Origin: Erysipelatoclostridium sp. AM42-17
Lineage (GTDB): Bacteria > Bacillota_I > Bacilli_A > Erysipelotrichales > Coprobacillaceae
Length of the DNA stretch: 64,000 nucleotides
Direction of reading: 5' to 3'
NCBI RefSeq assembly: GCF_003480255.1
Contig: NZ_QUIN01000002.1
Span: forward strand, 15,107 to 79,106
A program made the position numbers and the translations under genes. The notes beneath the pieces are model-generated. The model searched no databases, was not told the origin of the DNA, and saw nothing but the letters and a program-made list of their open reading frames with translations. Every line of letters begins with the position of its first letter. Position 1 is the stretch's first letter. This document shows positions 37,912-45,778 of this stretch, in pieces.

Positions 37912-38255
37912 AAATTTATCCCCGTCATATCTAAAGAATCACTAATGCCATTAAAAACTATATGAGTAACATGCGCTAATAAATCATTTAACTCATGATA
38001 ACATTGATAATAGTTTTGAATGATATCATCACTTGCCATTTGCATTTTAATATCTTTCAATTCTTTTCTAATTTTAGAATTGTCTATGTACTGATCAAAC
38101 TGTTTTAACTCATTTAATTTTGATAAAACAGTTTGATATTGTATTAATAATTGATGTACATCTTCACGTTCTAAAAGTTTAGATGCTTCTATAAAATTAA
38201 TATAACGTTGATCTTCTTTAATAGCACAAACAAGATTATCAATTTTTTCATTCAT
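37908..38255 (-). CDS. ylbF: YlbF family protein
   Basis: The 115-residue all-helical protein belongs to the YlbF/YmcA family (VCAIKEDQRYINFIEASKLLE, SDDIIQNYYQCYHELNDLL). In B. subtilis, YlbF with YmcA and YaaT forms the Y-complex, which assists RNase Y and affects competence and sporulation. Its position between ylbE and rsmD is the conserved one. The start overlaps the previous stop as ATGA. Confidence 0.85.
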   Translation of the reverse strand: MNEKIDNLVCAIKEDQRYINFIEASKLLEREDVHQLLIQYQTVLSKLNELKQFDQYIDNSKIRKELKDIKMQMASDDIIQNYYQCYHELNDLLAHVTHIVFNGISDSLDMTGINL

Positions 38256-38434
38256 TTTAACATCTCCATCATTTGAATAAATAAAGATAGCTTATCTAAT
38301 TTATCAATTAATTCATTATTTTGTTTTTGTTTCATTTCTTCTAACAAATCTTGATATCTTTCAGGATATCTTGATAAAACGATATACCATTGAGGATGAT
38401 ATCGTAAATACATATAAACATCATTTTTCGTCAT
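38252..38434 (-). CDS. ylbE: YlbE-like protein
   Basis: Starting at 38434 (MTKNDVYMYLRYHPQWY, AAGGAT nine bases upstream) this gives a 60-residue protein with the YlbE core: LRYHPQWYIVLSRYPERY followed by a helical tail. A longer start at 38455 overlaps ylbD more deeply and has a weaker site. Function is unknown in all species; position between ylbD and ylbF is conserved. Confidence 0.75.
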   Translation of the reverse strand: MTKNDVYMYLRYHPQWYIVLSRYPERYQDLLEEMKQKQNNELIDKLDKLSLFIQMMEMLK

Positions 38435-38726
38435 ACCAATGATCCTTTGCATCATTTTTACTCATTAAAGAATTAACCATATTTAATACTTTTTCAATAG
38501 ACTGTAAAGAAGATGCTAAACCGTCGAAATCAATATTCTTGACAATATCCATAAAATGTAATTGATCATTTTGACGATTAAGATAAGGTTTAAAAAAATC
38601 ATCTTTAGGTCCATATAAAGTATAAATTTCATAAATCTGTTGCCAAGTATATTTTTTACTTACAACATCATCTTTAATAGAAGGTATTGTTTTTAAAAAA
38701 GATTTAAATGATTCAAGATTATCCAC
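38421..38726 (-). CDS. ylbD: YlbD-like protein
   Basis: The product of about 101 residues resembles YlbD of bacilli (FKSFLKTIPSIKDDVVSKKYTWQQIYEIY, then LYGPKDDFFKPYL), annotated there as a putative coat protein. The start is probably the GTG at 38726, because the GTG at 38735 lies inside the GAGGTG ribosome binding site. It overlaps the ylbE start by 14 bases. Gene context supports the family; a coat role is unproven here. Confidence 0.72.
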   Translation of the reverse strand: MDNLESFKSFLKTIPSIKDDVVSKKYTWQQIYEIYTLYGPKDDFFKPYLNRQNDQLHFMDIVKNIDFDGLASSLQSIEKVLNMVNSLMSKNDAKDHWYDEK

Positions 38727-38751
38727 AACTTTCACCTCATCATATTATATG

Positions 38752-39978
38752 TTAATAAGATGCATCGGTGCGCAGTTTATCTTTGTTATAACGAGCAATA
38801 ATGGATTGACATATTCCAATCCCCATTAAAGTAGCCAGTGTTGATGATCCTCCATATGAAACGAGTAACAAAGGGACTCCTGTCATTGGTATCATTCCAG
38901 AAATTCCTCCTAAATTAACAAACAAATGTAAAAAGAAATAAGAGGCAACACCTGTTAAAATAATACGTGAACGATTATCTTGAATTTTATCAGCATATTT
39001 TAATAATCTAAAAATAATAATAGCTGTAGGAATAATAATAAACGCTAAACCTACGATTCCTAGTTCTTCATATATAATAGCACCAATAAAATCATTATGA
39101 GATTCTGATATATAGTCATATTTTTGAATAGAATTTCCAAAACCTCTACCAAATAGTTGACCATTAGCAAAAGCAATCATTGAATTTAATAATTGCCATG
39201 AATCACCATAAATATTTTCTAATGGATTAAGCCAAGTTGTAATTCTCGCTAATTGATAGCTTTGCAAAAAGAACTTTGCCACTATAAGACCAACAACAAT
39301 ACAAGCAATAACTGCAATCCAAATAATCTTTTTATATGTTTTATAATAAGGTCTCGTCGTAACCATAAAACAAATAAAACAAATAGCTGCTAAGATCGCA
39401 GTTGAACCAAAGTCATGCTGTACCCCTATTCCAATAATAGCTACAAATAACATCATTCCTATCGGTTTAATAACACAATCAATAAGTTTCTTTTTATAAA
39501 ACTGTTTTTTTAATTCATTCGTTCTAAATTTTCCTTTAACCACAAAAGCTGCATCTGTTTCTGTTAAAAAGTAAGATAAAATTAAAATCATGGCAATCTT
39601 CATGAACTCCGCCGGTTGAATAGTTATCGGTCCTAAATGGATCCAAGCATAAGATCCTTTCGTTCTCCACAAGCGGCATACGCACATTGAAGCAATACCT
39701 ATCCAATAAACGAGTAAACTCGTACGATGATTAACCCAACGATTATCAAATTTTTTTGATAAAATCATCATAGCTATAATTCCAATGACTGCATATGCAG
39801 CCTGCATTCCCATGTTTTTAAGGACAAAGTTTAAGCCCTTTGAAGAAACAGCTCCTACAGAAGCTGAACCAATCATGACAATTCCAAAACAAATTAAAAC
39901 ACTTACAGCACCATAAATGGTTTTATCTGCTCCTTTTTTCTTAAAAAAATTACTGAATTTTCTATTAATCTGATTCAT
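38752..39978 (-). CDS. ftsW: FtsW/RodA/SpoVE family peptidoglycan glycosyltransferase
   Basis: A SEDS-family membrane protein of 408 residues with about ten helices. Conserved parts include TKGSYAWIHLGPITIQPAEFMKIA, HDFGSTAILAA, QLLNSMIAFANGQLFGRGFGNS, the family-typical ESHNDFIGAIIYEELG and the final MTGVPLLLVSYGGSS. These are closer to FtsW than RodA by my reading, but the division or elongation role cannot be fixed without its partner. It starts next to the UPF0223 stop and precedes ylbD. Confidence 0.88.
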   Translation of the reverse strand: MNQINRKFSNFFKKKGADKTIYGAVSVLICFGIVMIGSASVGAVSSKGLNFVLKNMGMQAAYAVIGIIAMMILSKKFDNRWVNHRTSLLVYWIGIASMCVCRLWRTKGSYAWIHLGPITIQPAEFMKIAMILILSYFLTETDAAFVVKGKFRTNELKKQFYKKKLIDCVIKPIGMMLFVAIIGIGVQHDFGSTAILAAICFICFMVTTRPYYKTYKKIIWIAVIACIVVGLIVAKFFLQSYQLARITTWLNPLENIYGDSWQLLNSMIAFANGQLFGRGFGNSIQKYDYISESHNDFIGAIIYEELGIVGLAFIIIPTAIIIFRLLKYADKIQDNRSRIILTGVASYFFLHLFVNLGGISGMIPMTGVPLLLVSYGGSSTLATLMGIGICQSIIARYNKDKLRTDASY

Positions 39979-39979
39979 T

Positions 39980-40246
39980 TTATTTTCCTAATTTAATCCA
40001 ATCATTTTCAAGACTTGCTTTATATACTTGATAGATTGAATAAGATGAAACTTCTTTGAATTGTTGATCAATTTGTTTTTCTTCGCTTTTGCTTTGAACG
40101 ACATTTTTAAATTGACGATAAGCTTTCATAAATTCTTCTTTACTAATTCCTTGTTCGTAAGCTTGTTCAACAGCGTTATATAATGCCATAACATCAATAA
40201 TATCTTCTGTTGACCATGTATAATCTAATGGATAATTGTAATCCAT
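39980..40246 (-). CDS. UPF0223 family protein (YktA-like)
   Basis: The ATG at 40246 follows GGGGTGAAATT and gives 88 residues: MDYNYPLDYTWSTEDIIDVM, then VEQAYEQGISKEEFMKAYRQFK. The pattern is that of UPF0223/YktA, a small helical cytosolic family of unknown function. A TATAAT box lies at 40274-40269, so this gene heads the operon that runs through ftsW to coaD. Confidence 0.83.
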   Translation of the reverse strand: MDYNYPLDYTWSTEDIIDVMALYNAVEQAYEQGISKEEFMKAYRQFKNVVQSKSEEKQIDQQFKEVSSYSIYQVYKASLENDWIKLGK

Positions 40247-40366
40247 AATTTCACCCCATTTCTTGAACATTATATCTTAAATAAACTAAAAAATAAACTT
40301 AATTAGGACATTATCCCTAACAAATCTCCCATTTAAGAATAATATGTACTAGAAGGAGGGATCAAG

Positions 40367-40546
40367 ATGAACTGTGGTTGTAACTTTGCTAGCTGTAACC
40401 CATTTGGCTGCGGTGGATGTTCCTCATGTGGTAGCGCCATGCCTTTATCATCATTTGGATGCAACAGTGGATGCAGTTGGTTTGCGATTGTCTTAGTTGT
40501 ATTCTTATTATTAATCATTTGTGGAAATTCAAGAATTCATCCTTAA
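40367..40546 (+). CDS. Cys-rich single-helix mini-protein (59 residues)
   Basis: A strong AAGGAGGG lies eight bases before the ATG at 40367. The product starts MNCGCNFASCNPFGCGGC and SSCGSAMPLSSFGC, so residues 1-36 hold eight of nine cysteines with many Gly/Ser, followed by one hydrophobic helix (WFAIVLVVFLLLIIC) and a short basic end. The helix resembles that of YjcZ-type small sporulation membrane proteins, which lack this Cys cluster. An overlapping minus-strand reading frame is a shadow without an SD. Metal or thiol chemistry at the membrane is possible; function unknown. Confidence 0.7.
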   Translation: MNCGCNFASCNPFGCGGCSSCGSAMPLSSFGCNSGCSWFAIVLVVFLLLIICGNSRIHP

Positions 40547-40554
40547 TGTATTAA

Positions 40555-40598
40555 TATCACCTCAAAATGTGCTATAATGACCAAGTAATGAGGTGATA
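40555..40598 (+). promoter_or_regulatory. def: Inverted repeat spanning the def promoter and ribosome binding site
   Basis: TATCACCTCA (40555-40564) and TGAGGTGATA (40589-40598) are perfect 10-bp inverted arms 24 bases apart. Between them is an extended -10 box, TGC-TATAAT (40573-40578). The right arm is the def Shine-Dalgarno. RNA reading in from upstream could hide it; RNA from the local promoter lacks the left arm. Confidence 0.5.
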
Positions 40599-40600
40599 GT

Positions 40601-41170
40601 ATGTTATTAATGAAAGATATTATAAATGATCAAAACAAATTAATTAGAACAATATCAAAAGAGGTATCTTTACCTCTTAGTAAAGAGGATCATGACTTAT
40701 TAATGGAAATGCATGAATTCCTTGTAGCCAGTCAAGATGAAGAATTATCTGAAAAATATAATTTACGTCCTGCTGTTGGAATTGCTGCTATTCAATTAGG
40801 AATTCCTAAAAGAATGTGTGCTATTCACGTGTTAGATTATGATGAAAACGGAGAACCTACAAAATCAACTGATTATGCCTTAGTCAATCCAAAGATTGTT
40901 TCATATACTCAAAAACAATCTTATTTAAAAACTGGTGAAGCTTGTTTATCAGTAGACGAAGATGTTAAAGGTTATGTACCTCGTCATGCTAAAGTCACAA
41001 TTGAAGGTTATGATGCTTTAACTGATCAAAATGTTTCTATTGTTGCTCGTGGTTTTTTAGCCATTTGTTTACAGCATGAATTAGATCATTTTGATGGCGT
41101 TCTTTATTACGACCATATTAATAAAGATTATCCATTAGTACCAATTGAAAATGCAATGGTCATTGAATAA
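40601..41170 (+). CDS. def: Peptide deformylase
   Basis: Def removes the formyl group from nascent proteins. The 189-residue Gram-positive-type enzyme has motif 1 VGIAAIQLGIPKRM, motif 2 as EACLSVDE (usual EGCLS, Gly to Ala) supplying the Cys metal ligand, and motif 3 QHELDHFDGVLYYD with the HExxH. The insertions between motifs and the length fit type 2 deformylases. GAGGTGATAGT precedes the ATG. Confidence 0.95.
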   Translation: MLLMKDIINDQNKLIRTISKEVSLPLSKEDHDLLMEMHEFLVASQDEELSEKYNLRPAVGIAAIQLGIPKRMCAIHVLDYDENGEPTKSTDYALVNPKIVSYTQKQSYLKTGEACLSVDEDVKGYVPRHAKVTIEGYDALTDQNVSIVARGFLAICLQHELDHFDGVLYYDHINKDYPLVPIENAMVIE

Positions 41171-41200
41171 AAACAGACTTCAAAAATTGAAGCCTGTTTT
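41170..41200. terminator. Bidirectional terminator between def and the GH13 gene
   Basis: AAACAG-A-CTTCAA pairs with TTGAAG-C-CTGTTT around AAA (one mismatch), followed by a T run on the plus strand. Confidence 0.82.
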
Positions 41201-41201
41201 T

Positions 41202-42482
41202 TTATTTAATTTTCCAAATAGTCAATGATTTAGGTGGTAAGCAACTATCATGACTACCTAATAACGTTTCAAATGATTGTACATTAAAAATATCTGGACA
41301 TTGGTAATTTTGATCATCTATATTTAAAGCAATAATCATTCTTTGTTCCCTAGTGGTTCTTTCAAATACAAACTGACGATTGGTAAGTACCAATTCATGA
41401 TAATTGCCATGACTCAAAGCTGGATATTGATTTCTTAAAGAAATCAATTTTTTTATATAATCAGTCAGTTCATTAGCTAAAGGTTCACTGATGGCAGGTC
41501 TTAAAGCATCATCACTTCCTTGACCCTTTACTCCTTTTTGCCCCCACTCACTACCATAATAAAGACATGGTATTCCTGGTAATGTAAGAAGCATTCCAAA
41601 AATAAGTGGTAATTTGTCTAAGTCAGTTAATTGACTAGCAATTCTTGTTACATCATGATTATCAACAAAAGTAAATAAACTTTGACCTTTATACATTTCA
41701 CCATAATTACGTTTTAGAGTATGTGCTATTTCAAACATATTAAGCGAATTAAAAGAAGACCATAATCCTTTAAAACCAGGATAATCAGTAATACTATCTA
41801 GATGCGCTTCACTAAACATATAACCTGCATTATCTCCTAATACTTCTCCTAGTAAAAAGAAATCTGATTTTAAATTTCGACAACGTTCTTTTAACATAGC
41901 CATAAACCATCTTGGTAAACTGTAGGCAACATCTAAACGTATACCATCAATATTAAACTCATTAATCCACATATCAACAGATTCTAATAAATAATTTTGC
42001 ACTTCTGTATTATCTAGATTTAATTTTACTAATTCATAATGTCCTTCCCATCCTTCATAATAAAAGCCATCATGATAAGGTGAATCACCATCAAAAGATA
42101 AATAAAACCAATCTTTATATTGACTTTGACTATGATGTTGTAAAACATCTTTAAAAGCAAAAAAGCCCCTTCCAACATGATTAAAAACACCATCTAATAC
42201 AACTTTTATAGATGCTTGATGAAATAATTCAATTAATGATTTTAAATCCTCATTTGTTCCTAGTCTTTCATCAACTTTGCGATAATCTCTTGTATCATAA
42301 CCATGATGATCACTAGAAAAAACCGGATTAAAATAAACTGCTTTAATACCCAAATCCTTTAAATAAGGAATAAATGTTTGAATTTGATTTATTCTTGAAA
42401 CACATTGACCATCATTATCTTGAGGTGCATTAACCATATTTAAAGGATAGATTTGATAAAATACACTATCTTGATACCACAT
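41202..42482 (-). CDS. GH13 alpha-amylase family glycosidase
   Basis: The 426-residue cytosolic enzyme has no signal peptide. Its alpha-amylase barrel shows region I VVLDGVFNHVG, region II DGIRLDVAY (nucleophile Asp), region III FLLGEVLGD (acid-base Glu) and region IV TFVDNHDVTRI. The short N-terminus without a CBM34 module and the small size fit intracellular maltodextrin-degrading neopullulanase/alpha-amylase types. It probably acts on imported maltooligosaccharides. An extended -10 box TGT-TATAAT (42507-42502) and AGGAGG lie upstream. Confidence 0.9.
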   Translation of the reverse strand: MWYQDSVFYQIYPLNMVNAPQDNDGQCVSRINQIQTFIPYLKDLGIKAVYFNPVFSSDHHGYDTRDYRKVDERLGTNEDLKSLIELFHQASIKVVLDGVFNHVGRGFFAFKDVLQHHSQSQYKDWFYLSFDGDSPYHDGFYYEGWEGHYELVKLNLDNTEVQNYLLESVDMWINEFNIDGIRLDVAYSLPRWFMAMLKERCRNLKSDFFLLGEVLGDNAGYMFSEAHLDSITDYPGFKGLWSSFNSLNMFEIAHTLKRNYGEMYKGQSLFTFVDNHDVTRIASQLTDLDKLPLIFGMLLTLPGIPCLYYGSEWGQKGVKGQGSDDALRPAISEPLANELTDYIKKLISLRNQYPALSHGNYHELVLTNRQFVFERTTREQRMIIALNIDDQNYQCPDIFNVQSFETLLGSHDSCLPPKSLTIWKIK

Positions 42483-42569
42483 ATACGTACCTCCTATATC
42501 TATTATAACAAATTACTGACATTTATATTATGAAATATGCTATTATATAATAAACAGGAGGTGTTTTTT

Positions 42570-43181
42570 ATGACACACAAAATCATTACTCTTACAAGAG
42601 AATATGGTTCAGGAGGAAGACTCATCGCTAAAAAAGTTGCTGAAAAATTAAATATTGCTTTTTATGATAATGAATTAATCGATGAAACAGCCAAACAACT
42701 AGGTATTGATATTGATACAATTAGAAAAGTAGCTGATAAAAAATCTTCAAGCTTTGCCTATTCTATTAATACAACACCTGCTTTGCTTCCTATTAATGAC
42801 CAGGTTTATACTACACAAGCTAAAATCATTAAACATCTAGCAGATCAAGAAGATTGTATTATTGTTAATGGATGTGCTAATTATATCTTAGATGATTATC
42901 CTCAAGTGCTTAAAATCTTTGTTCATGCTCCTTTAGAATCTCGTATTCAACGTGTAGAAAATGAATATCATGAACAACATCAAGATACTAAAAAATATGT
43001 ATTGAAAAAAGATAAAAATCGTAAAAATTATTATAATTACTATACAACAAATACTTGGGGTAATTTAAAAGATTATGATTTATGTATTAATAGTGATATG
43101 GGATTAGATAATATTGCTGATTTGATTGTTCAAGTTTATCAAAGTGGTAGTTTATGGCGTAAAGAAGAAGGGAAATCTTAA
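42570..43181 (+). CDS. Cytidylate-kinase-like family protein
   Basis: Starting at 42570 (MTHKIITLTREYGSGG, AGGAGG upstream) the protein has 203 residues. The N-terminal glycine loop REYGSGGRLIAKKVAEKL and the CMP-kinase-type lid with many Lys/Arg (KKYVLKKDKNRKNYYNYYT) match the cytidylate-kinase-like P-loop family that is widespread in clostridia and distinct from the housekeeping Cmk. The nucleotide substrate is unknown. It is a single-gene unit. Confidence 0.85.
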   Translation: MTHKIITLTREYGSGGRLIAKKVAEKLNIAFYDNELIDETAKQLGIDIDTIRKVADKKSSSFAYSINTTPALLPINDQVYTTQAKIIKHLADQEDCIIVNGCANYILDDYPQVLKIFVHAPLESRIQRVENEYHEQHQDTKKYVLKKDKNRKNYYNYYTTNTWGNLKDYDLCINSDMGLDNIADLIVQVYQSGSLWRKEEGKS

Positions 43182-43194
43182 CGATTTCCCTTTT
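43170..43194 (+). terminator. Terminator of the cytidylate-kinase-like gene
   Basis: GGGAAATC, loop TTAAC, GATTTCCC, then TTTTATTTT; the left arm includes the last codons. Confidence 0.85.
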
Positions 43195-43501
43195 ATTTTG
43201 GCATTACATATTCAAAAACGTGTGTGCCTTTTAATAAATTCATTTTATTAAAAAGTTCTTTAACTACTTTTCGATCAATTCTACCTATTTTATGATAACG
43301 TTCTGGGTTATCAACCAAATAAAATAATTGATTATTCTTTTCATTGTATTGATCATGATAAATATCTAGGAATAAAGTATATGGCATAAGTTCAATAATT
43401 CCTTGTGTAATATCAGTAACAATACAATGCGGATGCTCTAATTCAATGTTTTGATTATCTATTAAATGATCGATGACTAAAATATCTCCAATTGCTATCA
43501 T
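43193..43501 (-). CDS. Hypothetical protein, 102 residues
   Basis: I do not recognise this protein. The first half is beta-rich (MIAIGDILVIDHL, then HPHCIVTDITQGIIELMPY), faintly like the SH3-type barrel of MazF/PemK proteins, and the second half is helical and basic (IGRIDRKVVKELFNKM). No antitoxin-sized gene lies beside it, so a toxin call is not supported. A clear AGGGGGA ribosome binding site precedes the ATG. The gap on its 5' side (43502-43592) holds no further gene I can see. Confidence 0.55.
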   Translation of the reverse strand: MIAIGDILVIDHLIDNQNIELEHPHCIVTDITQGIIELMPYTLFLDIYHDQYNEKNNQLFYLVDNPERYHKIGRIDRKVVKELFNKMNLLKGTHVFEYVMPK

Positions 43502-43592
43502 GATATATCCCCCTATTTTCTTTTATCATACTAAAATATGATAAATATTCAAGCAATATAAACATTATAATTTATAGAATTGAAAAAGTGTG

Positions 43593-44288
43593 TCAAATAG
43601 TGATATTGAACTCCGTTTTTAGTAATTTCAAAACCAGTTCTTTTAAATCTTTAGCATTTAAAACAATATAATCTGCCAGCTTACCTTTTTGTTTTTCTAA
43701 TTTATGATTAAACCAAATCGTTTTCCAATGCGCTTTTTTAGCTCCTACAATATCAATTTCATAACCATCACCAATAAACAAACATGTTTCATGTTGAGGA
43801 TTAGCGTAATCAAAAATACGTTGATCAGGTTTTTCTAAATGGACTTTCGATGAAATAATAATATTTTCTTTTAAAAACCATTTTTCTAAATGTAAAGCAT
43901 CTATTTTAGCTTGTTGTTTATCTTTAGGACCATTTGTAATAATACCTAGTTCAACATGTAATACCAAGATATCAAGCAATTCTTTTATTTCAGGAATAAG
44001 TTCAATTTGTTTTTGATTTTCTTGATAACATTGTTGAAATTTATATGCAAGTTGTTCATCAATGTCATATCCTAATTGTTTTAATGGTACTTGAATACGT
44101 TGACAGTAAAATTGCTTAAACGATATTTCATGGTGTGAAGCCTTAATAAAGTTTTGATTGTTATACTGTCTGGATAATTGATAAAGACAATAAATATCTA
44201 CTGGAAATGAAAAACATTGTTGGTATGCCTTTTTAAAGGGAACGTATTGACTATAAAGGGTATCATCTAAATCAAAGTATATTTTCAT
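43593..44288 (-). CDS. HAD-superfamily hydrolase
   Basis: The 231-residue protein has the four HAD motifs: KIYFDLDDTLY (nucleophile Asp), LGIITNGPKD (Thr/Ser), LEKPDQRIFD (Lys) and CLFIGDGYEIDIVGAK (acidic). The helical cap between motifs 1 and 2 places it in subclass I, like YjjG or YfnB nucleotidases. It is likely a phosphatase for small metabolites. The ribosome binding site is weak (AAAGAAA); it overlaps the end of the upstream gene by 17 bases and may rely on coupling. Confidence 0.87.
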   Translation of the reverse strand: MKIYFDLDDTLYSQYVPFKKAYQQCFSFPVDIYCLYQLSRQYNNQNFIKASHHEISFKQFYCQRIQVPLKQLGYDIDEQLAYKFQQCYQENQKQIELIPEIKELLDILVLHVELGIITNGPKDKQQAKIDALHLEKWFLKENIIISSKVHLEKPDQRIFDYANPQHETCLFIGDGYEIDIVGAKKAHWKTIWFNHKLEKQKGKLADYIVLNAKDLKELVLKLLKTEFNITI

Positions 44289-45147
44289 AAATTTCTTTAA
44301 TCAGTTGCATTAAATCAGCTTGTTCATCATTATAAGGCTTATATTGTAAAGCTTCTTGATAATATTGTTTTAATGCTGGATGATTTTCTTTTTTTAATTG
44401 ACTTAATAATACATAATAGAAATTGAAAGTTTTTTGAGGAAACTGTTTTTTTAATTCACCTAAATATTTATTTGATAACTCTAATGATTGACTTTTTACA
44501 AGACAATCATATAAATCACTGACTATTTCACTATATCTAAATGAAAGTTGATATGCTTGATTTAATTGAATCATTAAATCAAGTAATGAGACAATAAAAT
44601 CTTGATCAGGCTGGATACTTTTTATATCTTGAAATACTCTTGTAATAAAGCCATCAATATCAATCATATAAGAATTAAAAATAACTCCTAAATGATTATT
44701 TTTTTCATAATCTTTTAAATGAATAAGTCTTTCTAAAATACTATTTGTTTCTTGAAGTAATTGAAGATAGGACATTTGACTTGATAAAATTGTTTGAATA
44801 TCTGATACAAGATAAGTTTTATCAGGAACTTGATGAATATCATAATGTTCTTCTATTATTTTTTTAATAAGATAAATAAAAGCATCGTCATCAAAAACTT
44901 CATTTTTATTTCCTAAGACATCTAATTGTTGATCATATTTTTCATCATAGTATTGAACTACATCATCAATTTGATATGTCTTTTGATATTGTTTACATAC
45001 ATCCTCTTCTTGAATATCAATATCATTGCTAAGTAATTCCTTTTGAATACTTTGTTTTGTAAGATTTTTAAAAAGTGTTTCTTTTTCTTGTAAGTAAGTA
45101 TCATAATCTTTATATGTATTTTTTGGGGTATGAATCGTTGTTTTCAT
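44272..45147 (-). CDS. Helical protein of unknown function, TPR-like C-terminus
   Basis: The 291-residue protein is hydrophilic and almost entirely helical, rich in Gln, Asp, Tyr and Lys, with no signal peptide or membrane helix. The last 80 residues (SLELSNKYLGELKKQFPQKTFN, then ALKQYYQEALQYKPYNDEQAD) look like one or two TPR-type helix pairs. The middle part suggests coiled coils. I recognise no family. It is coupled to the HAD gene and 15 bases after the histidine phosphatase gene in one operon. Confidence 0.6.
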   Translation of the reverse strand: MKTTIHTPKNTYKDYDTYLQEKETLFKNLTKQSIQKELLSNDIDIQEEDVCKQYQKTYQIDDVVQYYDEKYDQQLDVLGNKNEVFDDDAFIYLIKKIIEEHYDIHQVPDKTYLVSDIQTILSSQMSYLQLLQETNSILERLIHLKDYEKNNHLGVIFNSYMIDIDGFITRVFQDIKSIQPDQDFIVSLLDLMIQLNQAYQLSFRYSEIVSDLYDCLVKSQSLELSNKYLGELKKQFPQKTFNFYYVLLSQLKKENHPALKQYYQEALQYKPYNDEQADLMQLIKEIYENIL

Positions 45148-45162
45148 ATTGACTTCCTTTCT

Positions 45163-45693
45163 TTATAACTGATAATAATCTAAACAGCAGTTTTCTGGTA
45201 AATAGTGATATAAATCATGATTAGAAATATCATGAAAATACGTATAGATTGTTCTAACAATCCCACCATGACATACTAAAAGGACATTTTGATGAGGATA
45301 TGTTTGTTTGATTTCATCTAGTAACTGATATACTCGATGGATGACTTGGAAATAAGATTCTCCTCCAGGGTAATGAAATCCATGATTCTTTTTTGTTTTT
45401 TTAAATCCTCGATTTTTATTTTTAAAGCCTTCATATTTACCAAAGTTAATTTCCTGTAAACGAGGATCAACAATAACTTGCGTACCTACAACTTGATTAA
45501 TAATCGCAGCCGTTTCTTGTGCTCTTTTAAGTGGCGAAACAATAATGACATCAATTTGTTTTCCTTTTAGCTTCTTTGCTACTGCTGACGCCTGCTTTCT
45601 ACCTGTATCTGTCAGTTCTACATCACTTATACCACATACTCTATTTTCAATATTATATTGCGTTTGACCATGTCTTGTCACATATAAATTCAT
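45163..45693 (-). CDS. Histidine phosphatase (phosphoglycerate-mutase-like)
   Basis: The 176-residue protein has the catalytic RHG motif in YVTRHGQTQYN, the second Arg in SPLKRAQETA, the acid in LQEINFGKYEG and the late His in LLVCHGGIVRT. Length matches cofactor-dependent phosphatases such as PhoE or GpmB and not the longer glycolytic mutase. It probably dephosphorylates a small molecule. GAGGCGAT precedes the ATG. First gene of a three-gene group with the TPR-like and HAD genes. Confidence 0.88.
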   Translation of the reverse strand: MNLYVTRHGQTQYNIENRVCGISDVELTDTGRKQASAVAKKLKGKQIDVIIVSPLKRAQETAAIINQVVGTQVIVDPRLQEINFGKYEGFKNKNRGFKKTKKNHGFHYPGGESYFQVIHRVYQLLDEIKQTYPHQNVLLVCHGGIVRTIYTYFHDISNHDLYHYLPENCCLDYYQL

Positions 45694-45778
45694 CTTATCG
45701 CCTCACTTTGTTCAATTTTATACTTTTTAATGTTACAATAAAAAATATAAAATTGAAAGAATGGAGAACAAAAAAATT

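Noticed and set aside
40333-40518. 61-codon reading frame on the minus strand over the Cys-rich mini-gene
   Set aside because: It has no ribosome binding site and a composition without any domain sense; the plus-strand frame has AAGGAGGG and a clear helix.
43193-43501. MazF/PemK-type toxin
   Set aside because: Only a faint beta-barrel resemblance; no antitoxin gene is adjacent and key residues cannot be aligned.
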